Below are positions 15,882 through 18,575 of a stretch of 18,575 nt of DNA, piece by piece. Origin of the DNA: Trichomonas tenax (taxonomy: Eukaryota > Parabasalia > Trichomonadida > Trichomonadidae); assembly GCA_023091735.1 (NCBI GenBank), contig JALKBU010001002.1, forward strand, positions 1-18,575. The letters are read 5' to 3'. A program made the position numbers and the translations under genes. Position 1 is the stretch's first letter; every line of letters begins with the position of its first letter. The notes under the pieces were generated by a model. The model saw only the letters and a program-made list of their open reading frames with translations, was not told where the DNA came from and did not search any database.

Positions 15882-17192
15882 ATGGAAGGATTTACAGCTC
15901 CACATAATTTCATTGATAAAATCAAAGAAGGAGACTTGGAAACGATAAAAACCTATCCAGGAATTACATATCTATGTACATTGGACACGGAAATTAAACT
16001 AAATTTTTATCAAATAGCCGTTATTTATGGAAAATTATCAATTGTAGAGTATTTTGACACTATAAATTCATTCGCATTCAATTCTGTCGATGAACAAGGC
16101 AATTATCCGTTACATTTGTGCTGCATTAATACAAAATGCGATTTAACCAAAGTTTTCGAGTATTTTATTGAACACTATGGGAAACAGCAGATAGAAAGAG
16201 TTAACAGTTTAGGTTTTAATGTTCTTCATTTGTGTTCTATTTATAATAATTTTCATTTAGCTAAATTCATATTAGAAAAGTACTCCACAGCTGTTGGAAT
16301 AATCAATGGCGTTGCTAAAGATTCAAAATCGACACCAATTACATTTTGTTTGAAATACAACTCTTATGAAACGTTATGCTTACTTCTTAGATATGACATC
16401 AAAGTGGATATCAATTATGCAAAGGAATTATTGGCTGAAAAGAAAAATAAAAAGGAATATTTGAAATTACTCAAAACAAAGACAGAGGATACTGACAAAG
16501 ATCTCATAAACAAACTGAAGGAAGAAATTTCTACCAAAGCCAAGATAGTCAATGAATTGGAATCAAAAGTTAAAAATCTAAAGAAAGAGATAGAAGTAAT
16601 GAATAATAACACTACACAAAACAAATATAATGAACCTTCTAAAGTTGAATCAGTTCAAACACAAACCTTTTCAAATAATTCTAAAAATAATAATTCTAAT
16701 AACAATAAACAAAAGGATAAGCCACCATCTCCTAAAGCTGAACCGAGTAAAACACCTAATGGACCAAATAAGAAAATTAATTACAAGAGTGGTGCTCCAA
16801 AATCACAAAATTATCTCAATGAATATAAAGCTCAAGAACGGAAAAAACAATCACAACCACAAACAATTACGTCATCAAAATCGACTACAAAGCCAGAGGC
16901 AAATAAAAGGCCACAAGCAAAATTAGCTAAACAGATTTCATATTCTCCTCCAAGATTTAGTACACCGAGTGTTATCGCAAATTCAATCGCTCAACAGAAA
17001 CAGGCAAAAAGACCATATGATCGTAATTTTATTATTTATGGAAAGCGAACACCAGATCAAGCTTCAAGCAGAATGATGAAGTCTCCAACATCAGCTCCTA
17101 ATATCTCAGTTGGATTGAAAAAGAAAACAGGAGCCACAAAACAAAGAAGTTTTCATTTTCCAACATTCGGAAGACCTAAATCACAAAAATGA
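15882..17192 (+). CDS. Ankyrin-repeat and coiled-coil protein with basic low-complexity tail
   Basis: The first ATG in frame, at 15882, gives 436 residues; the frame is open upstream to a TTG at 15858. Ankyrin repeats lie at about 40-60 (QIAVIYGKLSIVEYF), 69-100 (DEQGNYPLHLCCI), 106-133 (NSLGFNVLHLCSIYNNFHLA) and a degenerate one at 147-175. A coiled coil follows at about 205-240 (LKEEISTKAKIVNELESKVK). The remaining 195 residues are rich in N, K, S, P and Q and strongly basic, with an isolated FIIYGKRTP block and an SFHFPTFGRPKSQK end. This layout is common among trichomonad ankyrin proteins; the front probably binds a partner protein and the tail may contact acidic surfaces such as microtubules or nucleic acid. 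No signal peptide. A two-codon upstream ORF (ATG AAA TAA, 15846-15854) precedes it. Stop is TGA. Confidence 0.8.
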   Translation: MEGFTAPHNFIDKIKEGDLETIKTYPGITYLCTLDTEIKLNFYQIAVIYGKLSIVEYFDTINSFAFNSVDEQGNYPLHLCCINTKCDLTKVFEYFIEHYGKQQIERVNSLGFNVLHLCSIYNNFHLAKFILEKYSTAVGIINGVAKDSKSTPITFCLKYNSYETLCLLLRYDIKVDINYAKELLAEKKNKKEYLKLLKTKTEDTDKDLINKLKEEISTKAKIVNELESKVKNLKKEIEVMNNNTTQNKYNEPSKVESVQTQTFSNNSKNNNSNNNKQKDKPPSPKAEPSKTPNGPNKKINYKSGAPKSQNYLNEYKAQERKKQSQPQTITSSKSTTKPEANKRPQAKLAKQISYSPPRFSTPSVIANSIAQQKQAKRPYDRNFIIYGKRTPDQASSRMMKSPTSAPNISVGLKKKTGATKQRSFHFPTFGRPKSQK

Positions 17193-18575
17193 AATATGTT
17201 TAATACTATCTTCATATTATATTTGTGTTTTCTTGATAAAAATGTTCAAATTGCGTTTTAAGAATTATCTTTTAGCCATTCTATATTAATAAAAATAAAG
17301 GCCTGTTGATCATAGAGTAAGTATATTAATATGGATGTTTATAGATAGGAAATCATTCTTTTGCAATTTCGACATAATCGAAATTCACAGGAAACACAGT
17401 AAATTTGATCAAAGCAATTTGAATGATGAAGGAATATAAAAGAGGAAGAAGAATCGGATAATATATTTCTTATCACAAGTCATTCCGATTATATCAGCCA
17501 TAACACGGATGCCATTAATTGCTGAACAGCAGCCATATCAACTGTAATATTGCAGAACCTCATTTACGGATACAATTTTATTGTCAAGATAAATATTTCC
17601 TCGAAATAAGATAAAAAGTTATCATTTAGAAAGCATACAAAGATTTAATCTTAAATGCATCATTTAAATGATTTATAAAAGTGACGAGTTATTTTTTGCC
17701 ATATTAAAAAGTGAAAGATTTTATCTGTTACTTTTATCGATTGTCCTTTATAAACAGCTTATATATCATAATTATTGTGACAATGTAAAATACCCCGCAT
17801 TAATTTTTCAACACCTTTTTTAAAGATTTTTAAACTGAAAATTGTCAAAACCAAAAAGAATGAATCTACATATATCTTAAATCATATTTATAGCATCAAT
17901 TGTGAACATTCAAATTTGAGGGTAAAATGATTGATAACTACGTTTGCTATATTTAAATATCACAAAATTATAACATAAAAGCTAGGAAATCAAAAATCCC
18001 TATTTAAAAATGTCATCCCTTCATAACATTTAATTCGGAATTTTATTTCAAAAATAAACTTATTTTAATGCTCGCTATCACAATTCATGTGAAATATCAG
18101 AAACAATCTATCTCCTGTTTATTGTTTTCGACCCCTTTATAATAAAAAGATTACTGCAAAACGAGTGCTGAGTCTGTCCGACCCTACTCTTTAGGCTCTA
18201 GGTTTGAGTCTCCATTATCGATAACATTATTCTATTAATTTTATTCCACCCTCTTTTTTTGCCTCTCATTCTTTTAAACAATCCTTCTTTATCTTTCAAT
18301 ATTACAATTGCTTCTTTATTTTCATTTATATTTCCCGATTTTGAATTTTTTAAAGAGTAAGTTATTCATATTTTGAATGATAATTACATTTATACTATCA
18401 ATAAGTAATCTCTTTCCAAATTTAAAACCTCTCTAATATCTCAATTCACCGGCGTCACTGAATTTTCTACGCCTACTCAAACATCTCGATTTTTCTCCAC
18501 CAGTATGAATATTTAAGGTCTAATTTTGGTGGCAAATGAAAAATTTTCCCATCTAAAATGCTGTGGATATATAAA
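17193..18575. other. Gene-free AT-rich region, 1.4 kb
   Basis: No coding signal on either strand. I noticed an 8-bp inverted repeat (AATTTCGA at 17365-17372 with its complement at 17378-17385). A locally GC-richer patch at about 18161-18214 has a B-box-like GGTTTGAGTCT (18201-18211) and a TGCTGAGTCTGT (18166-18177) that weakly recalls an A box. The boxes are too close (35 bp) and the stems do not pair, so no tRNA is called. A gene may begin beyond the window edge. Confidence 0.45.

Noticed and set aside
16630..16926. 98-codon plus-strand frame inside the ankyrin gene
   Set aside because: Arises from the A/C-rich low-complexity tail read in another frame.
18161..18214. tRNA-like patch with GGTTTGAGTCT
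   Set aside because: The possible A and B boxes are only 35 bp apart and neither the acceptor nor the T stem pairs; kept only as a remark.
1..18575. CRISPR arrays, bacterial operons, Shine-Dalgarno sites
   Set aside because: None seen; content and spacing are eukaryotic.

Overview
The window is AT-rich (roughly 70% by eye), intron-free and eukaryotic. Genes are short, packed on both strands, and separated by 0.2-1.4 kb of AT-rich sequence. The gene content points to a parabasalid protist of the trichomonad group, with Tritrichomonas the closest guess. It includes a proteasome lid subunit, a BTB plus F5/8-type-C protein, a BspA-like leucine-rich-repeat gene, an ankyrin/coiled-coil protein, very short 5' leaders with initiator-like motifs right at the ATG, and decayed virus-like and transposon-like DNA. 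The species assignment is inference. Several open frames appear to begin at GTG or TTG, but in each intact gene an ATG lies a few codons further in, and that ATG is used here.

Layout. 1-1935 is a graveyard: a frameshifted phage tail-fibre-like gene (2-980), a minus-strand coiled-coil gene fragment containing an 18-bp perfect inverted repeat, and a plus-strand membrane-protein fragment with one internal TGA. 2421-8173 is the healthy core: Rpn8 (+), a small NC2-beta/Dr1-like histone-fold protein (-), a 776-residue helical protein of unknown function (+), and a BTB/F5-8C protein (-). The histone-fold and 776-residue genes diverge from a 186-bp spacer holding seven copies of a TTTACAYGWC-like motif at about 20-bp spacing. 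8815-9876 (-) is a type I membrane protein gene split by one in-frame TGA. 10213-11251 is a transposon-like element with about 160-bp terminal inverted repeats and a tRNA-like A box and B box inside. 11298-11789 is an unassigned open frame. 12696-13907 (+) is a type II membrane protein resembling GT37/xyloglucan-type fucosyltransferases. 14779-15579 (+) is a BspA-like LRR gene, again split by one in-frame TGA. 15882-17192 (+) is an ankyrin/coiled-coil protein preceded by four AAGCTT units at exactly 21-bp steps. The last 1.4 kb holds no gene I can support.

No operon or obvious pathway links the genes. Rpn8 and the histone-fold gene share an identical 18-nt element directly before their ATGs, which suggests a common core promoter type. 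The points most worth checking are the phased promoter motif array, the three separate genes each interrupted by a single TGA with the same frame continuing, the inverted-repeat element, and the tail-fibre-like remnant.
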